64,000 nucleotides of DNA. Origin: Liquidambar formosana. Taxonomy: Eukaryota > Streptophyta > Magnoliopsida > Saxifragales > Altingiaceae. Positions 1 to 13,125 of this stretch are shown piece by piece (the stretch's first letter is position 1; the number at the start of each line of letters is the position of its first letter). Location of the stretch: the NCBI GenBank assembly GCA_039720395.1, contig JBBPBK010000084.1, forward strand, positions 186,001 to 250,000, written 5' to 3'. The translations under genes and the position numbers were made by a program. Under the pieces are notes generated by a model. It had not been told where the DNA came from, made no database searches, and worked only from the letters and a program-made list of their open reading frames with translations.

Positions 1-28
1 TACTTTTGGCTAATTTCCCCTTTTTTTT

Positions 29-776
29 TAATAAAATTCTATACTATATATTGTATCATGTTTTTTTCATCTTCTCCTCTTCCTCTCAATCATTAAATTT
101 CATTTTTCTAATACCAATATGTATTCAATAAGCCTACGCATCATGTACTTGTCAGTGATGCTCGACGACTTCAATACCAATCTTGAAATGGGTGCCGCAT
201 TTCCCACGCTCAAGTTTCAAGATCTTGTGAATTTTGTTATGTTCATTAATTGCGTTCTCTCTAACAAGGTCTCTCTTGCAAATGTGACAGTAGTTCTTGA
301 TTCACTTCTTTGAAGGCATCTTCCAACGTTAACTAAAAAAGACAATACACAGAGTACTGCAATAGCAATGAAAGAAAAGACCAAACAATTGAGGAAAAGA
401 GAGACAATAGAAAAAATAGAGTATTGAGCAAATGAAAAAAAAAATGAAAAAGAAAAGGACCACAAAATGAAACACTATGTCTATGAAACAAATTGAAGAT
501 ACAATAGTCCATTAAAAATATTATTAAATTATAAATAGTCGAAAATAATAACTAAATCAAAAAAAATTTTTACAAGAGAACTATAAGAATGGCTATACTT
601 TATAAAACCAAATGCTGGGCAATTAAGGAACAACATGTGCAAAAAACGAGTGTAGTAGAAAAAAGAATGTCAAGATAGATAAGTGGTAGTAGGAGGTAAG
701 ATAAAATAAAAAATAAATGTATTCAAGAGAAAGTTGGAGTGGAACCGACTAAGGACAAGATGATAGAATATCTTGT
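29..776. repeat. Direct duplication, copy 1
   Basis: About 750 bases here recur in the same orientation at 1599-2351 with scattered substitutions and small indels. Both copies begin around an AATAAAATTCTATACTATAT stretch and end at AATATCTTGTA. The 820 bp between them is unrelated. No TG/CA ends, primer site or coding sequence mark this as an LTR pair, so it may be an unequal duplication or a decayed element. Open frames here (119-313, 217-465) are short and unrecognised. Confidence 0.8.
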
Positions 777-1598
777 ATACTATTTATTTTGGTTTCTATA
801 GCATTGATAAACTATTACATTAAATGGTTTATTCCTCTTTTGAAACAGTAACATTCTTAAAGTGGTATGATATTATTTTAAATCTGAACTAGAGTATGAA
901 TTGATTGTATGGTACAAAAACATTTATGTGCAATGCTCGTGCATTACAACGAGTTTATTATAAACATATAATGAAAACACACCTTTCTTATTACATCTAC
1001 TTGCATTATTTTTTAACACGTAAATTATTCATAGAATTTTTTGAATTATTATTATTATTTTATCAAATACTTTTTGAATTACAAACCATAGAACATCTTA
1101 TAACCAATCATTCTCGAATCCCATGAGAGGACCACCATCATTGTAACTTTCCACATATAGTCTTACTATGCATGTTTGATACTGTGACACCTTCCAATCA
1201 TGTGACTTCTTCTAATTAAAGTGTTTTTTTTTTGGTTGGAACGAAGCTCCTATCCCCTCAACTTTGTCATGACCCTTTATATGATTAGGCTATGTTAGCA
1301 TCATAAAAATCACATTAGAACTACCAATTAATTGGTCTTGTTTAATGTGTCATGTCTTTAAAAGATCAACTCATTTGAATGGTTTTACCATTTGATCAAA
1401 ACCCAATTATATAGAGGAGGCATGAAAATGGGCGAAATGGAACAACAATGAAGATCAAGATATTAAAAACTACATTTGGTAGCTAGGGCATAGAAACAAT
1501 GACGCTAGTCAAATATTGAAATATATTAAATATATATCACAATATCATCTTTTTACCAAAATATCAACCCATAACCGAACATGCATCAAGCATTTTTT
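777..1598. other. Spacer between the duplicated blocks
   Basis: AT-rich sequence between the two direct repeats. I see no gene, RNA or transposon signature; the frame at 905-1126 has no recognisable domain. Confidence 0.6.
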
Positions 1599-2351
1599 TA
1601 ATAAAATTCTATACTATATATTGTATCATGTTTTTTTCATCTTCTCCTCCTCCTCTCGATCATTAAATTTCATTTTTTCGAAACCAATATGTACTCAATA
1701 AGCCTACGCATTATGTGCTTGTCAGTGATGCTCGACGACTTCGACACTAATCTTGATATGGGTGCCGCATTTCTCACGCTCTAGTTTCAAGATCTTGTGA
1801 ATTTTGTTATGTTCGTTCATTGCGTTCTCTGTAACGAGGTCCCTCTTGCAGATGTGATAGTAGTTCTTGATTCACTTCTTTGAAAGCATCTTCCAACGTT
1901 AACTAAAAAAACAATACACAGAGTAGTGCAATAGCAATGAACGAAAAGACCAAACAATTAAGGAAAAGAGAGACAAGAGAAAAAATAGAGTTAAGTAAAT
2001 GAAAAAAAAAATGAAAAAGAAAAGGAACACAAAATGAAACACCATGTCTATGAAACAAATTGAAGATACAACAGCCATAAAAAGTATTATTAAATTATAA
2101 ATGGTCAAAAATTATAACTAAATCAAAAAAAAAAAAAAATTACAAGAGAGCTATAAGAATGGCTATACTTTATAAAACCAAATGTTGGGCAATTAAGGAA
2201 CAACATGTGCAAAAAAATGAGTGTATTAGAAAAAAGAATGTCAAGATAGATAAGTGGTAATAGGAGGTAAGATAAAATAAGAAATAAATGTATTCAGGAG
2301 AAGGTTGGAGTGAAACCGACTAAGGACAAAATGAAGGAATATCTTGTAAAC
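1599..2351. repeat. Direct duplication, copy 2
   Basis: Second copy of the 29-776 block, same orientation, roughly 90 percent or more identical by eye, with indels in A-runs. The divergence suggests an old duplication rather than an assembly artefact. Confidence 0.8.
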
Positions 2352-3849
2352 TCATTTAGTCATGTGCAACAAGACATACCTATAGGTGGAAGAGTAATTT
2401 GATCCAAGTCAAAGGTCTCAAAAGGACAAGAAGAAGGCCCAAAATAACATAGTTGAGGGCAATGCGAAATGACATGTATGTCAAGGATTTAATAGAGGAT
2501 ATGGCCCTCAATAAAAGGGAATGGTGTAAAATGATTCATATGACCGACCCATATAGTTGGGATTAAGGTTTTATTGAGTTGAACCAAGTAGACACCAATC
2601 TACCCAATTATTTAAACTTTTATTTTCCAAATTAATCATAAGAAGATTAAGGAATAATCTTCAATGGTTCAATAATAATTAATAAGATGGAATTTTAAAT
2701 GGTCATATTAGCTCTCTTCAGGATGAAAAGAAAATAAAAATAAAAGAGGAGAAATTTGGGGAGCGTGGAAGTACAGCAAAAGAGGAAATGACATACGCAC
2801 GTGATGTTCACGTGATCGTAAGGGCTACTTGTGAGTTTTTTAGGATCTAACACTATGTCTACTTATTGTCTATTTCAGTTGTTGACTTTTGGAAACATGG
2901 AAGTGTTCTATTATTGACATGTGTTGAGATTTGATTGATTGGAAATTTGACACATAAACAAATATCTAGAATAAAATATTTTTTGTAAGGTCCTAACCTA
3001 TCTTTCATTTATCATGTTAGTTCTAAAATTTGTATCTATTAGTGCAAAAATCAAATTTGAGAAATGGTTCTATAGAAACTTGCAATCCCTTCACATTCAA
3101 ACATGCCAATTATTCTCATTTTAGAAGTCTCATAATATGCAAATATTTGACAATATAACATTACCAATATTAGATCATATAATTCACAAATCCTCACAAT
3201 CAAACAATCTTCCACAATATGCACATTCATTTATAGTTAAATCTAATATTTTCAGTGAAACATCTTTGGATCTATTTGCTATGACATGTTGCAATGCTAG
3301 ATAAAAATTGGACTAATTGCACGACCCTAACTGCAAAAAGTAGAACTCCCAATACGGAGCAAGAACCCCATAATCATATAGTTAATTAAAAACTCCCAAT
3401 AAATGTAAATTTCATAAGAGAATGAACAACAAAAAGAGTAGATACACTCCTAAAACCCACTCCCAAGTACTACTACAACATCAAAATCCACCCATTAACA
3501 ATTTAGCAATATAACCTTTCTAAAATTAAAAAAGAATGATAAAAAAAATAATGTAGATCCACTTTTAAATATCCAAAAACAATATAAATGGCACAAAATA
3601 AGAAAGAAAATAGATGTAATATTATTATATAAAAATCCTAAAAGGAATAACCAAAGAACAGAGCTAAAGGCATCAAAGTGTAAAAGGAAGAAATAAAGAA
3701 ATAAAAAGCAAAACTAAAAGGGAGAAATGTATACCTCTGTAAAGTGGGGATTTAGAAGGAAACTTCCTTTTATGGGTTTTTGAGGGTTAGAAGGAGGCTT
3801 GCTTCAATGGAAGGAAAGAGTTTATGGCTAGGTTTATCAAATGGGATCA

Positions 3850-3871
3850 CTATATATATATATATATATAA
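3850..3871. repeat. (TA)n microsatellite
   Basis: About 11 uninterrupted TA units. Confidence 0.95.
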
Positions 3872-4178
3872 TAATGGTATGCGACTACTAGTATTTGGTT
3901 TAGGTGGCAACTTGGCATGCTATTTGTGATCAAGATGAAGTAATAGTTCACATGTTGAGTAGTAAATACATTCAATGTGCATCATAATGGTTATTCTATG
4001 ATGCGTAATTACATGGATTGGAGAAGACATGATAAAGAAATTAGAGAATCTCTGTTTTTTAGTTTTTATGTTGGATAATATCTCCACTGATTTTTGATAG
4101 TTGAAAGAACTATCTTTTACTTGAGGTTTTGGAGGTAACTCCTATTAAGGTGTTAGCCTAATAGAGAATATTTAGATA

Positions 4179-4201
4179 CACACACACACACACACACACA
4201 C
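4179..4201. repeat. (CA)n microsatellite
   Basis: About 11 uninterrupted CA units. Confidence 0.95.
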
Positions 4202-5196
4202 GAAAGCTAAGGGCATTTGATATGTAATGGATGTATTAATTTGAAAACTTAATGGCCCAACTCTTTAGCCCTTTTTTTTGTAACAATTTATGTGGCACAA
4301 AAACCTGATTTTGTCAAAATATGAAAGATAAAATTCAAAAAACTCAACTTCCTGATAAATTTCATGGCTATTCTTTTTGGTGTGTTTTTAATTGATCACA
4401 TTAAATACCACGTGGATTGGGCAAACAAAGTTGGGCAAAGGACACCATTTAGAAGGAAAAAAAAAAAAATCACAAAGGGGCTTTTTATATGTGCACTCCC
4501 TTTAAAATGTGAAAAACTCTCCAACACTCTAGTTAGTAAGGAATTCAAAAAGGGGAGGAATTATGGGGAATGTTGCATAGCTTTTGTGTTGAATGATTAA
4601 GGGTATTTATATCCCCATCATTGGTGTTCTACTGACTTCTTGGTGACAAATGTCATTCTCTAAGGGATTCTCTTTGTCGTTCCCCTTATAGGGAAATTTT
4701 GTCCTTATAAACAAACAAAATATCCTGGTTTATGGAAGTGATTTTGCAGGCTACATAATCCATGCGAGTAGTAGCTTGGAGATTCCAAAGTGTAGTGCCA
4801 TCAATCCATCATGGCAAGGCATTATAATCAAACAACTGGATGTCGGAGATCATGTGAAGGACTCAGAATTTACTCACTGGTTATACAATCCATACTTTTG
4901 AGCTTTGCAATCGGGAAGTAAATCCAATTGTTGGTACCAATGGCTTTGCCATTGCTCCGTAGTTCTCATGTGATGCTTGGTCTAAGTTGCGCTACTTGGC
5001 CGTGGCCGAGGTAGGATATCTCAAACTTTATTGGAATCTTCCTTTAATCAACTAGGCATTTCTAAATAAGCCACCAATGGAAAAAGAAGGCCTCATATAA
5101 TTACACCTCTCAGTTTGACGTCACAGTTAACAAACACCTGCAAGCCCATTGATTTCCTTATTTGTTTAATGGTTTCCTTGTAACCATGTGAATATA

Positions 5197-5450
5197 TGTG
5201 AAAGAAATGGAGAATGATTTCTATGTATATTTCCAATTGGTATAGCTGTATATATATAGGGAACTTACAATCCCAAATCCCATAATCAAGGGATTGAGAA
5301 TGATATGGGGACTAATCTAAGGAAATTAATAAACCCATAATCAAGGGATAGAGAATAATTAGGGGAATATACAAGGAAAGGATTACAACATGATTGCAAT
5401 TGAATATGGAACTGATTCAACAAATCTGTCAAGGAGAAATATTAGCTGAG
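5197..5450 (-). repeat. Copia 3' LTR
   Basis: Pairs with 15659-15912 and differs at roughly a dozen positions by eye. The outer end reads TGTGAAAG on the plus strand, that is ...CTTTCACA in element orientation. The inner end is next to the purine tract. Confidence 0.92.
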
Positions 5451-5461
5451 ACTCCCGCTCA
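5451..5461 (-). other. Copia polypurine tract
   Basis: The minus strand reads GAGCGGGAG directly upstream of the 3' LTR, the expected place for the plus-strand priming tract. Confidence 0.7.
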
Positions 5462-8400
5462 AATTGGTGCATAGAGATTGATCAGGCCCAATTTGGATAT
5501 CATGTTTCGAAATGGATCATGACCAAGGGCTTTGGTGAATATGTCAGCAACCTGTTGAGAAGTATGGATTTTAGCAGTTTGAATGGAGTCATTTTGGATC
5601 TTCTCATGAATAATGTGACAATCAATTTCAATGTGCTTGGTCCTTTCATGATACACCAAATTAGTTGCAATGTACAAGACCACTTGGTTGTCATAATAGA
5701 GAGTGGCTGGTTGCTGCGTAGGTATTCCCAAATCACGAAGAAGGTAACGAAGCCAAGTAATTTCATAAGTGGTGTTGGCCATAGAGCGATACTCAGCTTC
5801 AACAGAAGATCGGGATACGGTTGTTTATTTCTTTGTACGCCAAGAAATTGGACTGCAACCCAAAAAAATGCAGTAGCCACTAGTAGAGCGTCCTGTGGTG
5901 GAACAACTAGCCTAATCAAAATCACAATAACCATATAATTGTAAATCATAGGCAAATGGAAGAAGAATGCCCTATCCTGGAGTATCTTTAAGATAACGAA
6001 GGACTCTATAAGCAGCGTCTAAGTGTGGCACACGAGGTTCATGCATGAATTGACTGAGGAAATTGATTGGAAATACAATGTCCGGCCTAGTGATGGTGAG
6101 ATGTATCAATCTACCAATAAGACGTCTATAAATGGAAGGATCAGATAACAAAGAACCATCACTGGGCATGAGCTTTAAATGTTGCTCCATTGGAGAAGAT
6201 GAGGTTTTGGCTCCAAAGTAACCAGCATCTTTAAGAATTTCCAATATATATTTTTGTTGGGAAAGAAAGATTCCATGGCGAGCTCGTGCCACTTCGATAC
6301 CAAGGAAATACTTCAAGGGCCCAAGGTCTTTGATATTGAATTTGGCATGTAAAAGAGTCTTTAATTTGGAGATGGCCTGTGGATTGTCACCGATGATGAT
6401 TATATCATCAACATAAACCAATGCATAAGTTTGGCTAGTTGTAGTATGTTGGAGGAACAAGGAGTGATCAGCTTGAGATTGTTTGAAGCTAGCATGAAGT
6501 AAGGCAGTGGAGAACTTTGAAAACCAATTCCGTAAGGCTTGCTTTAAGCCATACAAAGACTTGTTCAATTTGCAAACTCGAAACTCCCCCTGTTTGGAAT
6601 AACCAAGTGGTAGTTTTATGTAAACTTCCTCATCGAGGTCACCATGCAAAAATGCATTAGTGACGTCCATCTGATTTAAGGACCAATTTTGAGCACTAGC
6701 AACAGCAAAAAGGCATCGAATAGTAACCATTTTCGCAACCGGTGCAAAAGTTTCATGATAATCCAACCCCTTATGTTGTGTGTATCCTTTCACCACTAAA
6801 CGAGCCTTGTAGCACTCAATGGAGCCATCAGATCGATGTTTAATCTTGTATACCCATTTGCAACTAATGGGTTGTTTTCTAGATGGAAGAGTAATGAGGG
6901 TCCAAGTATTGCTTGATTCTAAAGCTTGAATTTCAGCAACCATCGCTTCTCTCTAATAGGATTCCTTGACAGCTTAAGTAAATGAGGTTGGTTCTGAGAC
7001 ATTAGTTATTGCAGCTAGAAAAGCACGATGAGTGGGAGAAAATTGGTGACAAGTCAAAAAAGAAGATAGAGGGTATGATGTACCGCAGAGTTACGCTTAG
7101 AAGAAGTCGACGGAGATGGGTTGAAGACAACATTAGAGCAATCATAATCTGTGAGATGTATGGGTGTAGCGCGTAGACGAGTAAAACGCCGGATTGCTGG
7201 AGATAAAGGCAAGGCAGAAGGGTCTGGTTCATCATTGATTTGGATAACAGGAGATTGGTCGAAGTTGACAGGACCAATAGGAGAGGCATTGGAGGGATTG
7301 TTATCAAAATATTTAGTGATGAGATTGGGTATGACAACATGAGTGTCTAGTTCGGAAGGCAAATTTTGGAAGGGAAGCATAGTTTCATGGAAGACAACAT
7401 CACGACTGGTGAAAATTTTCTTGGTGCTCATAGAGCTTGTAAGCTTGTTGCCTACAAGGGTATCCTAAGAAAATGCAACAACGAGCACGCGCTTCAAATT
7501 TATGTTGATGGTGATGTTATGGGCATAACAAAGACAACCGAAAACACGAAGGCACTGATAATTTGGGGATGTCTGAAATAAAATTTCATGAGAACTTTTA
7601 TTTTTTAGCAAAGGGGTGGGAATTAAATTAATGAGATGAGCAACGATTAGCACACATTCTCCCCAAAAGGATAATGGTAAATTTGCTTGAAAGCGCAATG
7701 CCCTAGAAACCTCAAGTAAATGCTTATGTTTTCTTTCCACGACCCCATTTTGTTGAGGTGTGAAGACACAACTATGCTGGTGGATGATCCCATCATAGTA
7801 GAGAGAGTCAATTTCGTGGCCAAAAAATTATAAACCATTGTTGGAACAAATGATGCGAACTAGAAGATTGAATTTGGCCTTCACCATATTAACAAATGAT
7901 TTTAGAAAGAAAGGAGTTTCAGATTTATATCGCATCAAATAAACCCATGTAAATCGACTAAAATCATCAACAAGAGTTAAGAAATAATGTGCACTATTCA
8001 AAGAAGGGATGGAATATGCACCCCAAATGTCACAATGAAGCAACTCAAATGGTGTAGTTGTGGGAATTAAACTACGAGCAAAAGGAAGCCTGGTTTGTTT
8101 AGCCAGGGAACAAACATGACAATGACAAGAAAAGGAGACAAAAACATCATTATTTGAAGTAGTTAAGCACTGAAGATGGGAAGAAGATGGATGTCCTAGA
8201 CGCCAGTGCTAAAGATAAAAAATGAGTAGCAGAGAAAACAAGAACTTTAGGTGGTTGTAGAGTGTAGAGTCCTCCTCGTTGTCTACCCACTCCAATCATC
8301 TTCTTCGAGTGTAGGTCCTGCAAGATACAATTATCAGGATAGAAAGTAATAGCACAATTGAGACTACTGGTAAGAGCACTAACAGATAGCAAATTGTGTT

Positions 8401-9120
8401 TAAAAGAAGGAACACATAATACATTAGAAAGAGGAATATTTGGTAGAAGAGAAATATCACCAGTTTTTGTAATGGGTATGAGTGCCCCATTTGGTAGTTG
8501 AACCGGGTGAGAGAATTGAGAATTAATTTTTGTAAAAAGGGAATCAAATGGGGTCATGCATGTGATTGGTGGCCCCAGTGTCAATAATCCAAGGGCTGGA
8601 GAACAAAGAATTTTTAGTATTGAAAAAAGACTTACCAGCCATGTTGGCACTTGAAGTATTTTTACCCAAAGATATCAAACTTAGGAGCTGATTGTATTGA
8701 TCAATGGTGAATTGAGGGGCTACAGGAGAAGTTGACTGGGCATGGTTGGCATGTGGGGTGCCCTGCTGATGGTTACCCATTGTAGTTTCATCTTTTGGCG
8801 GGTATCTGTGCTTGGCATAACAACGATCCTCAGTGTGGCTAAGTTTATGGCAATATGTGCAACGAGGGAGCTCACGACGTGATCTATATGTGGAACCACA
8901 ACCTAAATTTGAATCACGACCAGAATTTTGTTGGACTCGACCGGTGTGTGGTTGATTGTGAACAACAGTAGCAGCAGAGAGCACAGAATTGGTAGCACTA
9001 ATCTGGTTAACCATAGAGATAATACTATCAATGTGAGTCTCGTATGAGGTATGCATGAGGCGTTGGTGTTCTTCTTGAAGAACAAAGCTATAAGCTCTAT
9101 TAACAATTGGCAATGGATCC
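5459..9120 (-). pseudogene. Copia gag C-terminus and pol (protease, integrase, RT, RNase H), disrupted
   Basis: In transcription order: gag C-terminus with a CX2CX4HX4C zinc knuckle (CTYCHKLSHTEDRC, near 8830); aspartic protease motif DTGA (near 8590); gag-pre-integrase and integrase core with LHCDIWG (near 8040) and the VERKHKH segment (near 7735); reverse transcriptase with the YVDDII active site (near 6400); RNase H with YYDNQ and HIEIDCH (near 5690). Damage is widespread. There is an in-frame stop inside integrase near 7830, and its second Asp motif reads SNNG where the family has SDNG. A TAG stands where the family has Trp just before the RT block (near 6950), and there are frame changes near 7000-7450 and 5955. 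The protein cannot be made intact. The plus-strand frames here are antisense shadows. Confidence 0.93.
9116..9120. repeat. Target-site duplication of nested element, left
   Basis: GATCC here and AATCC at 14997-15001 flank the nested insertion. Placing the two gag halves together restores the family motif ILLMDPLP across the junction, so this is the insertion point. Confidence 0.85.
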
Positions 9121-9257
9121 TGTAGACACCGAAATTTTGCTAAGCCGCCTCTAGACAAAATCGATTAACTCGTCAACAGTACAATTAGGTCAGACACGCT
9201 CCGTACCTAACTTCATTCACCTTGTCCTACCCACTAGGACAAAGCCTCTCCTCAATT

Positions 9258-10960
9258 CGACCTCCGATTTTCGAAACCCAGGGGCTAGGAATGGGCACGA
9301 TGCCCGAAAACCCTGAATCGAACCCCTAACACAGCACTAAGTGGTTTGATCTCAAACAATCTTTGATCCCACGATCAATTCCACCGTAGGATCTTCAATT
9401 CAACACCCCTAGAGCGGTCTAGGACCATTTGATTGGGAATCAGAAGGCACGAGCCCTCCGATCCTCAATTTCCCCCAAAATGAACCCCTGATGTAGCACT
9501 AGGTGGTTTAATCTCCAACAATCTTCGATTCGACGGTCAATTCAACCGTAGGATCTTCAATTCAACATCCCTAGAGCGGTCTAGGACCATTTGATTGGGA
9601 ATCAGAAGGCACGAGCCCTTCAATCCCTAATTTCCCCCAAATTGAACCCCTAACACAGCACTAGGTGGTTCGATCTCCAATAATCTTTGGTCCCACGGTC
9701 AATTCTACCGTAGGATCTTCAATTCAACATCTCTAGAGTGATTTAGGACCATTTGATTGAGGATCAGAGGGCACGAGCCCTCTGATCCCCAATTTCCCCC
9801 AAATTGAACTCCTAACACAACATTAGGTGGTTTGATCTCCACCAATCTTTGATCCCACGGTCAATTCCACTGTAGGATCTTCAATTCAACACCCCTAGAG
9901 CGGTCTAGGACCATTTGATTGGGAATCAGAAGGCACGAGCCCTCCGATCCCCAATTTCCCCCAAATTGAACCCCTAACGCAGCACTAGGTGGTTCAATCT
10001 CCAACAATCTTCGATCCGACGGTCAATTCAACCATAGGATCTTCAATTCAACATCCCTAGAGGGGTCTAGGACCATTTGATTGGGAATGGGAAGGCATGA
10101 GCCTTCTGATCCCCAATTTTCCCCCAAATTGAACCCCTAACACAACACTAGGTGGTTCGATCTCCAACAATCTTTGATCCCATGTCAATTTCATCGTAGG
10201 ATCTTCAATTCACTATCTTTAGAGCGGTCTAGGACCATTTGATTAAGGATCAGAGGGAACGAGCCCTCCGATCCCCAATTTTCCACCAAATTGAACCCCT
10301 AACACAACACTAGATGGTTCGATCTCCAACAATCTTTGATCCCACGATCAATTCCACCGTAGGATCTTCAATTCAATATCCCTAGAGCGGTCTAGAACCA
10401 TTTGATTGGGAATCAGACGGCACGAGCCCTCCGATCCCCAATTTCCTCCAAATCGAACCCCTAAATCAATGCTAGGAGGTTCAATTTCTAACAATCTTTG
10501 ATCCAATGGTCAATTCAACTATAGGATCTTCAATTCAATATCCCTTAAGCGGTCTAGGACCATTTGATTGGGAATCAGAAGGCACAAGCCCTCTGATCAC
10601 CAATTTCTACCAAATCGAACCCCTAATTCAGCACTAGGTGGTTCAATTCCTAACAATCTTTTATCCGACGGTCAATTCAACCGTAGGATCTTCAATTCAA
10701 TACCCCTAGAGCGATCTAGGACCATTTGATTGGGAATCAGAATGCACGAGCCCTCCGATCCCCAAATCTCCTAAAATCGAACCCTTGATGCAACTTTAGG
10801 TGGTTCAATTCCTCACAATTTCTCATCCAATGGTCAAACTGACCGTTGGATCATCAATTCAACTCCTCAAGATCAAAATAGGACCATTTGATCGAGGATC
10901 GGGCCTCGTTCGACTCACGATTAACAAAACCCTAATTACAGAGCCCTGCGAGCATCATGC
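9258..10960. repeat. 162-bp tandem array, about 10 units
   Basis: The anchor AGGACCATTTGATT recurs at about 9421, 9583, 9745, 9907, 10069, 10231, 10394, 10556, 10718 and 10880, a spacing of 162 (once 163). Each unit also carries GTAGGATCTTCAATTCAA and CACGAGCCCTCCGATCC. The last unit is the most diverged. The array lies in the part of the long LTR upstream of the TATA box. Confidence 0.95.
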
Positions 10961-11545
10961 TCACATCTGGGCCATTCAAACTCACCCTAGGGAGTGCACA
11001 CATCACTCTTTGGTCCCAAACCAAGTCTAGGGACCCAAAGTTTCAATCCCCATTCAAGATCAACAGTCGGATTTCACCCGATCATCGATCAAACACGATC
11101 ACGCGATCGTACGACCCCATAGTAGGGCGGACCGCCACCATAGGCCCACCACAGTGGCCCACCTTCTAGAAGGGCACACTGCCCAAGAACATAAGTTCCC
11201 ATGTATGATGATGAGAAATCATCACAAATGTGGGATAACTGTGCCTACACTGGCCAAACCAGCGTAGAAAGATCTTGCTTTCGGCTTTGCAGTATCCTGT
11301 AGCCCCCCGCAGCCGAAATCCAACTGCCTGATGGGACATGAGTCCAAACTAGCCATGCTAGCGTTACCCACACCTGCCATGCCAGCATGGGTAAGGCAGC
11401 ATGCCCTTTTGCCACTTTTGGACCACTTCACCATCATTAAATGAGGTAATTCCTTCATCAATCAAATCCTAAATGCCCTCCATGTCCCATGTAACCAAAA
11501 TGCCCCTCCAAATGACCATTTTACCCCTAAAAGTCCATGTTTTCC

Positions 11546-11553
11546 TATAAATA
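11546..11553 (+). promoter_or_regulatory. TATA box of the long LTR
   Basis: TATAAATA in the context TTTCCTATAAATAGCCCAC, in otherwise GC-balanced sequence. It would set the U3/R boundary about 30 bases downstream. No transcript evidence is available. Confidence 0.6.
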
Positions 11554-12673
11554 GCCCACATTTCATCCATTAGAGAAAACACCAAGCCAAACTCCCCTCA
11601 TCCTATCTCTTATACACACAAAAACCAAACCTAAATCCCACACATCCATCCTCCATCTTTGCCTAAACCCCATCCCTTGAAACACCCATCCATATACATA
11701 CACAAATCACCCCCTAATCCCACTTTTTAATCCAATTCAATCCCATCCACCACAAAGAGCCTACCATATATTTCCCCACAAACCCTCTCACACAAATTTA
11801 GGGGCTGTTCTTGAAGGAAAATCCAAGGGTTGAACCATCCAAGTTACATTTGGATAGCATAAAAGAGACACGAATTCTGCTGCAGTTTTACTACAGAAAG
11901 ACTGTCAATTTCGTGTCTACTGAGTGGCAAGTTCACTTCTGCTGAGTGGTAACTCCACTGTTACCACACTTTCCTTCCCTATTTCACTCCACCACCTTCC
12001 AAGCACACTTGGAACCATCAAAGGAGCATCTCAAAAGGGTATTTTCAAACTTGGGAGAGGAGCACTCAAGCCCATCTAGTTCAAAGCTAAGGTGAAATCA
12101 CCTACACTAAGTGAGCTTCCCTTTTAAAATTCATTCCTAAGCTTTCTTAGTTTAATTTCCTATTAAAGCTTACCATTATTTCTTGCAACCTTAATATGTG
12201 ATTGTCACCCTCCCTACCTTAGCCCGAGTACGTACCTGGGTCTCCTAACACGTGTCGTGAAGGGATCAACTCTTGTATGGTGGGTTAAAGGCAAGGAGAC
12301 CCTAAACCACCCAATGCTTGCAAACCATTCCAATAGGTTGCTAGCACCCATTTTCATTTTCTCTTATTGCATGTGAGCTTGCATATATGATGCGTGAAAT
12401 GGAAATTTAAGCATGTCAAAAGGTTGAGATGATGTTTAAACAAAGTCAAATTTGGCAAGGTTAGGTTCATGCATACATACATATTGTTTATATTAACCTC
12501 CTCTTGTTTCCTTGTTGGTAATCATAATCAACTTGAGCATGAAACCCCTTTGGCTATGGAACTTAAATAGACTTAATTGAATATCCCCATGCTTGGAAAA
12601 ATGGACAAATACAAGGACTTGGACAAACCCATTCAAAATGGTTACTAACTTCTAACTTGCTAACATGCTAACC

Positions 12674-12912
12674 ATGGCTACGGCCCCCTACACTCTCATG
12701 ATATAAGGCGCAGTAGGCTTTTTCCTTTTTATTTACGGCTACAGCCCTTATACGCTCATGATATGAGGCACAGTAAGCTTTTTTCTTTTTATTTATGGCT
12801 ACAGCCCCTATATGCTCATGATATGAGGCGCAGTAGGCTTCTTCTTTTTTGTTTTCGGCTACGGCCCCTACACGGTCATGATATGAGGCGCAGTAGGCTT
12901 CTTTCTTTTCTC
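12674..12912. repeat. 60-bp tandem repeat, 4 units
   Basis: Units begin GGCTACGGCCCCTACAC and contain CATGATATGAGGCGCAGTAG followed by a T-rich stretch. Spacing is about 60 bases. They lie in the putative R/U5 part of the long LTR. Confidence 0.9.
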
Positions 12913-12924
12913 CTTCTTTTATTT

Positions 12925-13125
12925 TGAGGTTGAATCCTCCGGGTTATGGTCGTTGCAACTCTTTTCCCTAAAAATTCTAACTATTAACTTTCGAGGATGA
13001 ATCCTCCGGGTTGTAGTCGTTGCGACTCTTGCCCCTAAAAATTCTAACTAATTATTTACCGCTTTATTTAGAGGCTATGGCTTTTCGCTACCTTCCGGGT
13101 TGTGGTCGTTGCGATTTTTTGCCCC
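12925..13125. repeat. About 75-bp tandem repeat, 3 units
   Basis: Three units share CCTCCGGGTTGTGGTCGTTG and CCCTAAAAATTCTAACTA; the third is partial. They adjoin the 60-bp array. Confidence 0.85.

Larger units (their letters stand above)
2352..5196. other. Intergenic, no gene seen
   Basis: AT-rich plant intergenic sequence. It holds a TA microsatellite (3850-3871) and a CA microsatellite (4179-4201). The frame at 4364-4600 has no recognisable domain. Confidence 0.6.

Noticed and set aside
5500..5955. Open frames on both strands near 5500-5955
   Set aside because: They are out-of-frame shadows of the decayed Copia RNase H region.
9258..10960. Regular 162-bp repeat spacing as a possible CRISPR array
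   Set aside because: Units are contiguous long tandem repeats without unique spacers, in a plant genome.
10800..11461. Open frames of 70-80 aa in the long LTR
   Set aside because: They lie in non-coding LTR repeats and show no domain or splice context.
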